From Chimonanthus salicifolius (Eukaryota; Streptophyta; Magnoliopsida; Laurales; Calycanthaceae), in NCBI GenBank assembly GCA_013350335.1, contig CM023537.1, positions 48,792,111 to 48,856,110 on the forward strand: 64,000 bases of DNA, written 5' to 3'. The notes under the pieces are model-generated. The model did not search any database, was not told the DNA's origin, and saw only the letters and a list, made by a program, of their open reading frames with translations. How positions within the stretch are numbered: position 1 is the stretch's first letter; each line of letters opens with the position of its first letter. The position numbers and the translations under genes were made by a program. Positions 1 to 11,775 of this stretch are shown here, piece after piece.

Positions 1-1784
1 AGCTCTAGTAGGCCCAATCTAGGCCCAGTCTTGGCCCAGACCCTATTTAGAGGCCTATTGGGTCCAGCCCAACCATGGGCCCAGTCCTTGATCTGGCCTA
101 GCCAGTCTTGGACTCGGCCCAACCAGACTTGACCCATCCCATTTCCGGTGGGTCCAGCCCTTTCGGCCCATTTGGGACCCAACCCAGTTTTAGGCCCGTT
201 TTTTATCCAACCTCTTTTTACCCTGTTTTGCCTTTTTACTCATTCATTCCTCTTTATTTTAACAGGTTGAGCTACCTTCAACCCATCAAGCAGCTTGTTC
301 GCTTCAGATTTTCGACTCTACACACAGTGTGAAGGGACTTCTCACTGTTTTAGCATGCATTCACATCTATTTATCCTTTAAACTTGGACATGTAGTGACT
401 TGAATAGGACCCTTCCTTTATTAAGCCACTCGGTAAGGGAACTGTTGAAATAAACATGTGACAAGGGATCTGTTCGGGTGCACTCATGTCAACTATATGC
501 GATTAAAGGAGAATTGTAATCGGATGGATGATTATTTGAACATGGAAACTTGCTGATAACATGTTTGTTTAATTATTACATGAGAATGAACTTATAATGA
601 GTAAAGTATGTGTTGGATATTGGACATGATGTTCGAAAATTGCAGATAATATGTTTGTGTTCAATTATAACGTGTATGTAAATTTATGATGGGAATGAGA
701 TGTGCGTCGGATATTAAGTACGATGCTTGAAAGTTTATTGATAAAATATTGTGTGTTTAATTGCAACATTTGAACATGATCATGATGAGCATAGAGATAT
801 ATGTCTAGATAATCTGTTATATGTCCTTGTTACGCACAATGCATGTGTCGTTGATCTTGATTAATTATATCAAGGCATGATTATATTGTTAGATATGACC
901 TTGATATCATGTACATGCATGGGAGGTAACCCACCTCGGACGATGTGCCGTTGGGTGTTGAGATGGATGAGTTATTTACATGTGTATGTGTTCATGATGA
1001 TATGGTGATTTGAGTGTTGGGAGGACTTCCCCGTTACGCTCCAGCGGTCGAGACCCCATAGGAGATGCGGGTTTCCCCTTTGCATACCGACGGTTGAGGT
1101 ACTTGCCCTTGAGATTGGCTTTCCTATTATGCTCCGGCGGTCGGGACCCCCATAAGAGATGCGGGTTTCTCCGTTGCGTTTCGGCGGTTGAGGCAGAAGT
1201 ATATTGTATGGCCTCCCATTTGTATTGGTAGGGAGACTGGAGTTGTTGGAGGACTATTATGAGTTATGGAGGTGATGTCTCTGACTGGTCAGTGGGACCA
1301 TTGGTTAGTAGTATTTTTGGGCACTATTATAGAGAGACATTATTTCTATTATTATGTCCACTACATTTCATACATGCGATACATGTTATATTGTTGATAT
1401 GTGATATCTTTTATCCCTTCACTGGGCTGGATAATTCATCTCTTACCTTTCAAGTACCCCGATCATGGAGGGGCCAGGTGGGCCCCTTGAGCAAACACCT
1501 GAGGAGGAGTACTAGTAGTTAAACATATATATTCATACTTATGTTCTAAATTTGAGAGACTTTAGTTGCATGGACTTGTTATTAAATGTTTGTTTGGATG
1601 ACTGTATGACCATATTTGATTAGTCTATGGTTGTTTGTTATGTTTTATTATCACTGCGGACTTATGGTTTGTTGAGCGGGAGGCAGTTACCCCATTTCAA
1701 AAAAAAAATTCACCCGATACCTGTCTTTTGCGACTTTTGAGATATTTCGGAGATAACGCACCCGCAGCGTGAAGGGGCATTACA
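1..1784 (+). mobile_element. 3' part of a long Ty3/gypsy-type LTR, cut by the window edge
   Basis: No coding region is seen. The block ends in GGGGCATTACA, the terminal motif of long plant gypsy (Del/Tekay-like) LTRs, which start TGTAAYRCCC. It shares motifs in the opposite orientation with the long LTR-like unit at 10391-15022, for example the ACCTGAGGAGGAGTAC segment near 1497 versus the ACATCTCCTGA segment near 10807. GC-rich direct repeats lie at about 1027-1195. Family assignment is inference from termini. The 5' end is outside the window, so solo LTR versus full element cannot be told. Confidence 0.5.
1027..1195 (+). repeat. Degenerate tandem repeat inside the LTR, about 95-bp period
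   Basis: The motif GCTCCRGCGGTCGRGACCCC followed by AGAGATGCGGGTTT-like sequence occurs at about 1037 and again at about 1131. Half-units with CGACGGTTGAGG and CGGCGGTTGAGG lie between and after them. Such internal tandem repeats are common in long gypsy LTRs. Confidence 0.6.
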
Positions 1785-2366
1785 TAACAATATATTGCAA
1801 TATTTTTACATTGCACATTTAAATAAATATCATGTAAGTGAAATTGTTCTCCTCACCTGTAAGTTTGTAATGCATAAATGATGAACTCAAACAGTTTCCA
1901 AGTTCTTGTCAGGTAGTAAGAATTCCAGGACATGCTGCAAATAATTTATTTGAAGTTATAAGTATTATTAACGTTACTTCTAAGTTCTAACAAATATCTC
2001 TGAACAACCTAGACTAAATAAACAATAGAGATACCTCTAAGGTCTAGGACTGTAATACACTGACAAAAGGGTTGGTCCACAAGTCTATTCGGGCATCTAG
2101 GCATTTTCACAGGTGTATGAAAATAATTAAACATTGGTGATTGGTGCTGCTCCAACTATGGACGCTGGAAAACCCAAGGTTAAAGGCTAGACAAAAGATG
2201 GGTTTTATATCTATAGGTACAAATTGGACAGCAATAGGATTAGTTAAAGTTTCTAGTTTAGGTAATATAAAGGCAACTCTCAATCAACAGTTTTGAAGAC
2301 TAAAAATTAGTCTCAGGTATAAACGGTTCTGTCATAAAAGATAGAGGACAGTACAAGTATGGTTTT
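1785..2366. other. AT-rich intergenic stretch, nothing recognised
   Basis: No ORF of note, RNA gene or terminal repeat is seen between the LTR end and the minisatellite. Confidence 0.5.
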
Positions 2367-2371
2367 CTTTG

Positions 2372-2780
2372 CAAAAACATGGACAATTTTTGTCATAAAA
2401 GCATGGGTAGTCTTCTAGGTAAACAAGGGTATTCTTTTTATGGAAAACATTTCTATGAAACTTGGACTGTTTTCTATGGAAACCATGGATAGTTTTCTAT
2501 ATAAACATGGAAGGTTTTTTTTTTTCTCATAGCAAGCATAAGTGTTTTCTTATAAAAACATGGGGATTTTCTAAGGAAAGACATGAATAAATTTTATGGA
2601 AAGCATGGATAATTTTTTATTTTTTATAAAAGCATAGATGATTTTTCTATGGAAACGTAGGGGCGATTTCTCTATGAAAAACATGGATGCTTTTCTCACG
2701 AAAAACATGGGTGATTTTCTCACGAAAAACATGGGTGATTTTCTCACAGAAAACATGGATGTTGAGGTTTTGGTTTCCAT
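2372..2780 (+). repeat. Minisatellite, 24-bp period at its 3' end, diverged upstream
   Basis: Four clean units start at 2681, 2705, 2729 and 2753, exactly 24 bp apart, around the core ACATGGGTGATTTTCTCACG. Upstream to about 2372 the same core (ACATGG, a T-rich run, then ATGGAAA) recurs with period 24-30 bp and more mismatches. Because 24 is a multiple of three, short open frames appear on both strands with an 8-residue repeat. These look like by-products of the repeat rather than genes. Confidence 0.85.
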
Positions 2781-2904
2781 GAACGTTTTTGAGAGGGAGG
2801 AAGAGACATGGAGAAAGAAAGAGGGATATGTAGAGAAGAGAGGAGAGAAGAGAAAATGTACCTTTAGAGAAAGGAGAGAAAACCTTGAGAGAATCTTTGA
2901 AGAC

Positions 2905-3061
2905 TATTAGAGTTGACTTTCCTTATTCAGGGATAATTCATTTTCCTTTTATTCCTTTGCTTCCTTATTTGCTTGTATACATGTTTCATTATTTATACAA
3001 TGGTTTTGGATCATTCTCTACACAAGAGAGATTACGGACAATTTCTTCTTCTTATTTGACA
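2905..3061 (+). repeat. 5' LTR of the copia element
   Basis: 157 bp, starting TATTAGAG and ending TTTGACA. The usual TG start has become TA in both LTRs. It lacks a 38-bp segment (after GGGAT) that is present in the 3' LTR. Confidence 0.9.
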
Positions 3062-3076
3062 TGGCATCAGACCAAA
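3062..3076 (+). promoter_or_regulatory. Primer-binding site of the copia element
   Basis: TGGCATCAGACCAAA directly abuts the 5' LTR. It differs slightly from the initiator-Met tRNA complement used by plant copia elements. Confidence 0.75.
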
Positions 3077-3855
3077 GTTAAGATCTTGGAATCTTTATTC
3101 CGTTTCCAGCAGAAACGGTATTTTTTTTGGCTTGTTGTTTTCCCACAACCCTTTCGCATTTGCGCTTTGCCCTATACTCGATCTGCTGCATCTGCAGATC
3201 TGCCGGGCAAGAAGATCACTGTGGCGGTAGAGCGCTCACCTGACTAGCAGCGGCTGTTTTTTTGCTAGTTATCATCTCTGTCATGTACTCCTTTGGGAAT
3301 CGTATCTGCTTCCCCTCTTGCTGCTCGGCTGCCTTCCAGATCTATCGATCTGCAACCTAGGTTTTCTTTCCCATCTCGCTTGGTGACCAGTGCTCAGATT
3401 CACGTCCGCCTCTCTTGCAATTTCGCCCTTGCTCGAGCTCCGGTGGCCCCTACTTCTCCACCGTCCGTCTTCAACAGATCTGTTCTGGATCTTGCCTGCC
3501 TCCTGTCCGAGAGACGAACAGACTGCAACCCGAGATCCAAGCTCTGCCCGAGCTTCCAACAGAGCTTCAGATCTCATTTATCCAGCACCTTCGGCGTTGA
3601 CGATCGGGGTTCTGGAGTTTGAATTCGTACCTCCCCTCACTGCAGCACGTTTCGTACAGCCCGTCGACCTGATCTTTTAGATCTGATTCATTCTGCCGTA
3701 TTGTCTTCCCATGCAGGAGCTATACTCATGACCTCTCCATTTTGTCTCTGACCACCGTGTAGTGCTTACATTCCTTCTTGTTCTCTTGTGAGAGGACCAC
3801 AACGATATTGGGACCCATCAATTTTCTTTTGGGACTTCTCTCCTTGCCTCCATTC

Positions 3856-4550
3856 ATGGCTGAGAAACTTGTTTCCGGGACCGACTCTTCTAATCCGGAT
3901 ATTACTCTCACGGGTTCTGATGACACCCTTGTGGATTTATTTGCTATTCATCATTCGGATAGCCCCACCATGGTACTTGTCTCGCCTATGTTATCAGGCG
4001 ATAATTATGGCTCTTGGATACGTGCTATCACCATGGCCTTATGCGCCAAGAATAAACTTGGCTTTGTGGATGGCACCTTGACCGCACCAACTACACCTCC
4101 TGAGCTTGCTAAATGGCAACGTTGCAATGACCTTGTTGGTTTTGGCTTCTCAATTATGTCGCTCCTGACCTTCGTAGCAGTATCATGTATGCCACTACAG
4201 CCAGGGACATTTGGATGGACCTCGTGGATTGTTTTTCTCAGTCCAACGATCCACAGATATATCAGTTACAAGAGTCTATGTATACCCTTTAACAGGAGGA
4301 TTTGTCTGTTTCGGCATATTATACCAAGCTCAAATCTCTCTGGAATGAGCTTGATTCCCTCCTTGTCACTCCACCATGCACTTGTCAGCATGGCCAAGCA
4401 GTTATTGATCAACTTCAAAAAGATCGGGCGATGAAATTTTTACAAGGTCTCCATGATCATTTTGTAAACCTTCGGAGTCAAATCCTTATCATGGACCCAT
4501 TTCCGACTGTCACCAAGATTTACTCTCTTATTCGCCAGGAAGAAAAGTGA
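3856..4550 (+). pseudogene. copia gag (capsid-like) pseudogene
   Basis: The ATG at 3856 opens a frame with the plant copia gag N-terminus: a His-Ser-Asp-x-Pro motif, then GDNYGSWIRAITMAL and KNKLGFVDGTL, the UBN2/DUF4219-type capsid region. The frame is lost near 4140. The homologous reading resumes in another frame (about 4302-4550, with SAYYTKLKSLWNEL and DRAMKFLQGL) and stops at 4548. At least one frameshift and one stop make it non-functional. Confidence 0.85.
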
Positions 4551-4610
4551 CAGGAACTTAATTCCTCCACATCTTCTCTTCCAGATACAGCGGCATTTCT
4601 TGCAAAACCT

Positions 4611-5195
4611 ATGCCTCGTGGCAGCCCTTCTCTACGTGGTGCACCATCGACTCGCCGATCTTGTTCTCATTGTAAGCGTGATGGCACACTCGTGATCGTT
4701 TTCTCCCCAAACAGCTACAAACTTGTTGGTTGTCCTCCCCAGACAGCTGCTCCACCAAGTTCTGGAGACCCTGCATTCATGCCTCTGCCCTCTCATGTTT
4801 CCTCTGCTCTCTTTAACAACCAGTCATCGACAACCCCACCTTTCTTCACTCATGAGCAATACGCGCAGTTGTTAGCCATGCTCCCTTCAGGTAGCACCAG
4901 TTCTAATGCTCACCTTGCAGGTATTGCTCTCACTACTCCTTCCCACTTAGTCTGGATTGTCGACACTAGTGCCACGAATCACATGTGTTTTTCCTTATCT
5001 TTATTTTCTTCCTATAAAACTTGTTCTCACCCCTCTTCTGTCCAACTCCCTGATGGCTCCCATGCCGTTGTCACACACATGGGCACTATCCATCTTTCTC
5101 CTTCTATTACACTTGAACATGTTTTATTCATTCCCTCTTTCAAGTTTAATCTTTATCTGTCAGCAAACTTGCTACTTCCACTTCTTGCTTTGTGA
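4611..5195 (+). pseudogene. copia zinc-knuckle and protease segment, decayed
   Basis: The frame begins with a damaged CCHC knuckle: CSHCKRDG is present, but the following His/Cys spacing is lost. Near 4960 comes the retropepsin motif WIVDTSATNHM. Plant copia proteases normally read D-S-G-A here, so the catalytic triad is altered to D-T-S. LPDGSHAVVTHMGTI and LEHVLFIPSFKFNL follow, the conserved tail of this domain. Spacing fits copia; function is lost. Confidence 0.8.
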
Positions 5196-5316
5196 CTTTC
5201 TCTCCCACTCGTTGTTTTTTCAGGATCAGTCAACGAGGAAGACGATTGGACAGGGTGACGCTCATGAGGGTCTCTATTACTTCTATGCGGCTTCTGCACT
5301 GGTGGCAATTAACCCC

Positions 5317-5318
<2 letters not shown>

Positions 5319-5348
<30 letters not shown>
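5319..5348. repeat. Homopolymer of 30 C
   Basis: An uninterrupted run of 30 cytosines lies between the protease and integrase remnants of the copia element. It disrupts the polyprotein frame. Confidence 0.95.
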
Positions 5349-5350
<2 letters not shown>

Positions 5351-5351
5351 T

Positions 5352-6687
5352 CGGCCATCTTCCCCCTTTGATCTATGGCATTTCCGGCTTGGGCACTTGA
5401 ACCACAATAGTTTAAATAAATTAGCTAAGGACATCTCTTTTATTTCATGTTTGCAAAATAAATATTGTGATATTTGTCCTCAAGCTAAACATAGCCGTAT
5501 ACCTTTTTCTTCTAGTTCAATTACTACTACCAGACCATTTGTTTTAATTCATTGTGATATATGGGGTCCGTTCTTTCAGCCTTCATTAAATGGTTCTAGA
5601 TATTTTTTAACTATTGTGGATGATTTACTCATTGCACTTGGATTTTTCTTATGCGTGTTAAATCTGAAACCCAATCTTTTTTGCATCCTTCTTTGCTATG
5701 GTTAAGACTCAATTCCATTCCCACATTCACTCCCTTCATTCTGATAATGGTGGTGAACTTTTTTCCCTTATCGAACAAGTTCGTTCGGATAATGGCACTG
5801 AGTTTCTTTCCAATTCCATGCAATCTTTTTTCTCTACTCATGGAATCATCCATCAAGGCAGTTGTGTTGCCACTCCCCAACAGAATGGCATTGTCGAGCG
5901 CAAACATGGCCACCTACTCGAGGTCGCTTGTGCTCTTCGTTTCCAAGCCAACCTTCCCTTACAGTTTTGGGGTGAGTGTGTCCTCACCGCCGCATACGTT
6001 ATCAACAAAATGCCCACACCTCTTTTATTAGGCAAATCACCACATGAAGTTATGTTTCACTCCAAACCGGATTATTCTCGATTGCGCGTTTTTGGCTGTC
6101 TTTGTTTCGGTCACAATCACAGTATCAAACACAAATTTGATCAACGTGCAAAACCCGGTATTTTTGTTGGCTATCCTTATGCTCAAAAAGGTTATCGCAT
6201 CTTTGACCTAGCATCCAAAACCATATACACTTCTAGTGATGTCTCCTTTCATGAAAGCATCTTTCCTTATCATGATTTGCCTCCCTCCACCTCTTCTCCT
6301 CTTCCTGTTTCTCCACAGCCTCTTCCTGACAACCCTAGTTTTGATTTTCCTTCCATTCTGCCCCCTACCCCTTCTATCCCCTCTGTCCCACCTCCCCTTG
6401 ACCTAGATGTGACTCCGCCTCCAGTCTCTCCCACTGCTACTCCTCCAATTGCCAGACCCACTCATACTCGCCGCTCACCACCTCATCTGACTGATTACCA
6501 CTGCTCCACTGCATCCTCTGAGCGTCTACTCTCTCCGTCTACTTCCACTTTGATAGGTACTCCTTATCCTCTCCGTAATTATATTTCTACCTCTAACCTC
6601 TCTGTTGCACATCGAGCTTTTCCTTCTAGTATTTGTTCCACAGATGAGCCCACCATTTTCTCCCAAGTTGTTCACTCTCCATCCTAG
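5352..6687 (+). pseudogene. copia integrase pseudogene
   Basis: The GAG-pre-integrase and zinc-finger region (LNHNSL, then CDICPQAKHSR) and the first catalytic aspartate (HCDIWGPF) lie in the frame at 5397-5705. After a shift, the frame 5698-6687 carries a second SDNG motif (RSDNGTEF), ATPQQNGIVERKH with the catalytic Glu, and RVFGCLCF. A similar SDNG segment occurs just upstream (HSDNGGEL), so the region may hold a short local duplication. A Pro/Ser/Thr-rich linker follows to the TAG at 6685-6687. Confidence 0.85.
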
Positions 6688-7520
6688 AAGGAGGCCATGG
6701 CTAATGAAATTGCAACTTTAGAGAAAAATCACACCTGGAGCCTTACTTCTTTGGCACTCAGTAAGAAACCCATTGGTTGTAAATGGGTATGCAAATCAAG
6801 TATCGGTCGGATGGCTCTGTTGAACGTTATAAAGCTTGCTTCGTTGCCAAAGGTTTCACTCAAATTGAGGGCCTAGATTACCATGATACTTTTGCTCCAG
6901 TTGCTAAACTGGTCACTGTTCGTGCTCTTCTTTCCATTGCTTCTGTTAAGCGGTGGCCCCTTCATCAACTTGATGTTAACAACGCTTTCCTCCAAGGAGA
7001 TCTTGATGAAGAAGTTTATATGACTCTTCCACTAGGATTTGCACGACAGGGGGAGCAGCGTGTTTGTCGGCTACATAAATCCATTTATGGGTTGAAGCAG
7101 GCTTCTCGACAGTGGTTTGCAAAGTTCTCCTCTACTCTTCTCCAGGCCGATTTTCACAGTCGAAGAGTGATTACTTCTTATTCACTCATCACCAAGGCGA
7201 CTCTTCCACATTTGTTCTAGTCTATGTTGATGATATCATCATAACTGGTAATGATGCATTAGCCATTTAGCGCATCAAGCACTTTCTTGAAACCAAATTT
7301 TATATTAAGGACTTGGGCACCTCAAATACTTCCTTGGCATTGAAGTTTCTCATTCTCGACAGGGTATTTTCCTTTCTCAAAGGAAATATACCTTAGATAT
7401 CCTTAAGGATACAGGTTTTACTGGAGGACGTATTTCTGATTTTTCAATGGAACAACAGTTACAACTCTCTCCTGGTGATGACACTTTGCTTCCCGACTTC
7501 CCGACCCCACCACATATCGT
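6688..7520 (+). pseudogene. copia reverse transcriptase pseudogene
   Basis: The open frame 6783-7220 holds [49 protein letters not shown] and [12 protein letters not shown], the standard copia RT motifs. It ends in a frameshift stop at 7218-7220. The catalytic YVDD lies just beyond in another frame (about 7223-7234), followed by an in-frame TAG within the next 12 codons. The palm domain is therefore split and inactive. Confidence 0.9.
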
Positions 7521-7526
7521 CACCTA

Positions 7527-8039
7527 GTGGGTCATCTTATTTACCTCACTGTTACCGGGCCAGATATAAATTATGAGGTGAACATTCTCAACCAGTTTAT
7601 GCATTCCCCTCGCACGGCTCATTTGGATGCTGCACACCGTGTTGTTCGCTATTTGAAGGGTTCCGTCAATCACGGCCTTCTTTTGTCTTCATCCAACAAC
7701 CTCCATCTCCAAGGGTATTGTGATTCTGATTGGGCTGGTTGTCCCGTTACTCGGAGGTCTACTACTGGTTATTGCACCTTTTTAGGTAACAACATCATCT
7801 CTTGGAAGACCAAGAAGCAGCATACGGTCTCTCGCTCCTTCACCGAGGCAGAATATTGCGCCATGGCGACTTTAACTTGTGAACTTCAATGGTTAAAATA
7901 CCTGCTTCATGATCTTGGCGTTTCCCATTCTACTCCCATCACATTATTTTGTGACAATCAAGTCGCTCTCCACATGGCCAACAATCTCGTCTTTCATGAA
8001 TGGACGAAACATATTGAACTTGACTGTCATTTTGTTTGA
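7527..8039 (+). pseudogene. copia RNase H domain, intact frame of 170 codons
   Basis: This is the only undamaged domain of the element. It starts with the end of the RT connection (MGHLIYLTVTGPDINYEV) and reads through GYCDSDWAGCP, RSFTEAEYCAMA, LFCDNQVALHMA and KHIELDCHFV. The Asp and Glu of the RNase H active site are present. Plant copia elements usually read S-S-A-E-A-E-Y where this copy has S-F-T-E-A-E-Y. It has lost its upstream polyprotein frame. Confidence 0.9.
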
Positions 8040-8180
8040 GAGACGCTTCAGTCAGGACTGCTCGTTCCTCAGTACATTCCTTCTTCTCATCAACTTGCTG
8101 ACGTCTTTACCAAACCATTGGGCAAAAATCCATTTCATGTCTTAATTTGCAAGTTGGGCGTTACTCACATACACGCTCCA

Positions 8181-8193
8181 CCTTGAGGGAGAG
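8181..8193 (+). promoter_or_regulatory. Polypurine tract of the copia element
   Basis: The purine-rich stretch TTGAGGGAGAG abuts the 3' LTR, as expected for plus-strand priming. Confidence 0.7.
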
Positions 8194-8388
8194 TATTAGA
8201 GTTGACTTTCCTTATTGAGGGATTTTCTTGTATCTATCGGATTTCCTTGTATCTATCCTGTAATTCATTTTCCTTTTATTCCTTTGCTTCCTTATTTGCT
8301 TGTATACATTGTTCATTATTTATACAATGGTTTTGGATCACTCTCTACACAAGAGAGATTACAGACAATTTCTTCTTCTCATTTGACA
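8194..8388 (+). repeat. 3' LTR of the copia element
   Basis: 195 bp, same termini as the 5' LTR. It contains two CTTGTATCTATC-type direct repeats that are missing from the 5' copy, which may explain the 38-bp deletion there. Confidence 0.9.
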
Positions 8389-8393
8389 AAGAC

Positions 8394-10390
8394 TTCCGGC
8401 CAAAGAAAGGGAGAGAGGAGAGATAGTCGATTGAAAGGTGTGTAGTGTATATGGAGAGGGGAGTTCCGACCAACTTTAGGTGCTTATGTAGAATACTCAA
8501 AATGTGTGGGGTTAGCTTATGGTGGATTGGCAACGTGTAGAAGGATAAAGAAAGGAGAGGGGATGGACCTTAGTGTGTTGCTTAAGTTGGGATTGGAAAC
8601 CACTCTATTCGCATGGAGCATAGGAATTCCGAGAATCATAAATATACCAAGGAAGGAAACGTATGAAGTGTTATGTATTTCCATTGGGTAGTTTCAAGAT
8701 AAAAATAATTGGATTCTATATTTTCTCAAGATAAAAGAATTTTGATAAAACTAACTTTCATGGTAAATTCAACCAAGGAATGTGGGTCCCATGGGGCCCA
8801 CACGAAATTAATGATTTTTTTTTTAATTTTAATTGAAATTCTAACTTTGGGGATTAAATTCTAATTTGATAAATAAATTTTCCATTCACTTAATTTCAAC
8901 TTGAAGAGGATAAATTTGTAAATTTCTAATTGAGGACGTGTGTGCACTTGGGAACTAACTTAATTTAACTCTAAGTATATGTATGTTTTTCAAAATAATC
9001 TTAAATAAAAAAATTGACACATCAATTCAAGCAAATAATTATTTTTTCTAAGCTAGCTCTATCCAATAACACTGACCCATTAATCCACTACTCCGATTAG
9101 GGTCACTACATAAACATACATAGATGTCACAAAGTGCACTTAAGTCCATAAAGTCCTACTACAAGTCGACAAGTCACATGTTTCCGTAATATACATGGTC
9201 CTTTAAAATATCCAAAATTACATTAAGGCACAAACCATGTTACAAGTCACATGTAGCCCTATGCTCGCCCATGTGGTCCATCGGACTCAGCTAGTGCAAT
9301 ATTATTTGAAATTGCAAGGATGAGCACATGCAAGTCGAGTGAGGAAATAAATGCATGTTGCACACTCACGCACCCACATGGAAAATGTATGAAATGGAAT
9401 ATAACAATACAATGCAACATGATGTACCATCAAGCCATGTATATTACGGTCCCAAAATGGCAAATCACATTTGGCCCACTTCTCCCATTTATTAAGTCCA
9501 AACCCATTTAGCCATAGTCCATGGTCCAACCATGAGAGGAGATTTATCACCCAATCAATGCATGGTAATTCCAATGAAATATAAACTTCATCAAGGTATA
9601 GGAATACGATAAAGATACATAGAAGATCATTACATCCAAACATGGCATCACAATTATAAATCATCATGCTTCTATAGGCATTACCAATCTAAGAATTCTA
9701 AACAAGTGCATGTCATTACAACCCATTCGAATTTAAGGTGTGTAGGGTTCTTCACCTTAAGTTTGACACGCTTACGAGTTTGTTCTTTTGTTGTCCAGCT
9801 TCGGTATCAGGGTATTATGCACTGATCATACAGAACAACACATAAAACATGGTACAGTAAAGCCTCTATAAAGTTATAACTTGTCTAAAATAATATCCGC
9901 AGTCGGTCCCGACTTCAGGCCCATACAAAATGTAATAAATCTCACTAACTCAGTACTCAATATATTCAGAATAAAAAATGTATTGTCCCAATTATTCTGT
10001 AAAGTAATATTCCATACATTTAGAATACAAACTTACTGCAAAAATGACTAAGGAACTCGCAAACACTTTGAAAAATGACCCTAGGATGATTTGTTTTTAG
10101 ATCTAGCTGAAGTGGTAGGGTTTTCTGCTGGTCTTGAGGATTGTAGATGGAGAGGATGCAATGGTGATGATGAGCAACAACCTGACTTTCAGGCAACAAT
10201 GACCGATGGGGTAGAAAGATAAAGAAGATACAATGATTTCAGCCGAAAGAACTTTTTATGATGGGTGAGAGTTTAAGAAGTTTTTGAGGAAATGAATGTT
10301 GAACGTCAATTTACTAGACCCTTTAATTAAATAACCTCTCTAATGTAATATATGTACCATGGTCCCATGCATATTACATTATAAAGGTTT
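8394..10390. other. Non-coding stretch, probably decayed retrotransposon DNA
   Basis: About 8394-8690 is the right half of the sequence split by the copia insertion. The rest is AT-rich with scattered long-LTR-like phrases and a small hairpin at about 10341-10381 (AATGTAATAT facing ATATTACATT). No gene, RNA gene or paired terminal repeat could be supported. Confidence 0.4.
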
Positions 10391-11654
10391 TGTAACGCCC
10401 TGACTCGAAGGTGGGCCCAGAACGCTACTAAATTTTTTTTTTATCCTTAATAACTTTTAACTGCGTTGGATTAATAGTTAGGCCCAGAAATAAATGTCAC
10501 ACATGCTCTTTACATGTGGACTCAAACTTGTATCATATGTTTACACTTTTTTCAGTACAAATCATACAAACAAATATTTCCATCACAAAAGATATTCTCA
10601 TTCACATCAATCCAGAGTTGCTAACGGTAACATGGTGATTTCAATACATGATTACAAAACATCATAAGTACCACATAAGGTACTTTATACAAAATATGGT
10701 TCAAAGAACCACTAGTCAAAATGAAATTCTCGTCTGTGGGAATCATAAGTAACCGCAACAGCTTATACATCCTAAGCTTGAAATTGAGGTTCCTCCTCCT
10801 CGGGTACATCTCCTGAAATGTGAGTGGTCTGAGCTAACCAAACCAGTGAAAAGAACATAACAATGCAGTATAATAAATATCAGGTTAGATAAATCAACAT
10901 CATCATCATAATTGGTTTATCATGCCAATATATCAAATCATTTCTATTACTGCTGACATCCAACGTAACACTTAGACACTACAATGATTATAAGCAATAA
11001 GTCCCGACACGGTCAAAATGCAGAATCCTGCAAATACATTTCCTACACACTTGGGCCGGTACTGACATATTTGGACTAGTAACTGGCACACCTGGGTCAG
11101 TAGACGCAAACCGACACATTCGGGCCGGTAATCGGCACACCTGTGCCGATAATAGTTCAGTAGTTGAGTGTACGTGGAAGCATTATCAATATCATCATAG
11201 CTCATAAGCATTTCATCATCATAATCACAATATACGATAAACATCGTTAGTATCAATAAGCACCTTTCATAATAGTGTATCATGTCTAGGCATATAAGTG
11301 GGTTCATTAAGTCTGATCCTTAAAACTACTCATTGCACTAGATTTTCTTAACCTGATTTACTCTTACTGCAATGTTAAGTCTCATCACCGAAAATATAGG
11401 GTATCGAAGTATCTGTCAAACACAACATAAAAATACAATGAATCATACAGTTAAACAAAATGCACAGATAAATAAATAATACATCATACATTCATAATAT
11501 TTCAAATCCCTCTGTCTTATTTTCTAGAAAAACTCCAAGGGAAATGGATCTGAGTTTCCTAAATGGGTTACTATCCATTTTAAATTATAATAATCAGTAA
11601 ATAATAAAATGGTCAGACCACTACACATATTGTCTTTTGGAAATGACCATGGAT

Positions 11655-11775
11655 ACATATTGAGTTAGGCTCAGAGATATAAGATGCTCAGACCACTACT
11701 CATATATTGAGTTAGGCCTAGAAATATATGATGCTTAGGCCACTACTCGTATAACAAGTTAGGCCTAGAGATCAC
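11655..11775. repeat. Minisatellite of about 48 bp, 2.5 copies
   Basis: The unit contains GAGTTAGGCCTAGA, ATATATGATGCT and AGGCCACTACTC. It is repeated with substitutions at about 11662, 11709 and 11757 inside the long LTR-like unit. Confidence 0.6.

Larger units (their letters stand above)
2905..8388 (+). mobile_element. Ty1/copia LTR retrotransposon, degenerate, 5.5 kb
   Basis: The element is bounded by direct LTRs (2905-3061 and 8194-8388) and flanked by the exact 5-bp duplication AAGAC at 2900-2904 and 8389-8393. A primer-binding-like TGGCATCAGACC follows the 5' LTR, resembling initiator-Met tRNA priming (canonical TGGTATCAGAGC). A purine-rich tract CTTGAGGGAGAG precedes the 3' LTR. Domains run gag, protease, integrase, RT, RNase H, the copia order. 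Every open frame except RNase H is broken by frameshifts or stops, so the copy cannot act alone. By-eye LTR identity is about 96% apart from a 38-bp indel. Confidence 0.95.

Noticed and set aside
2571..2910. Frames with an 8-residue repeat on both strands
   Set aside because: By-product of the 24-bp minisatellite, whose period is divisible by three.
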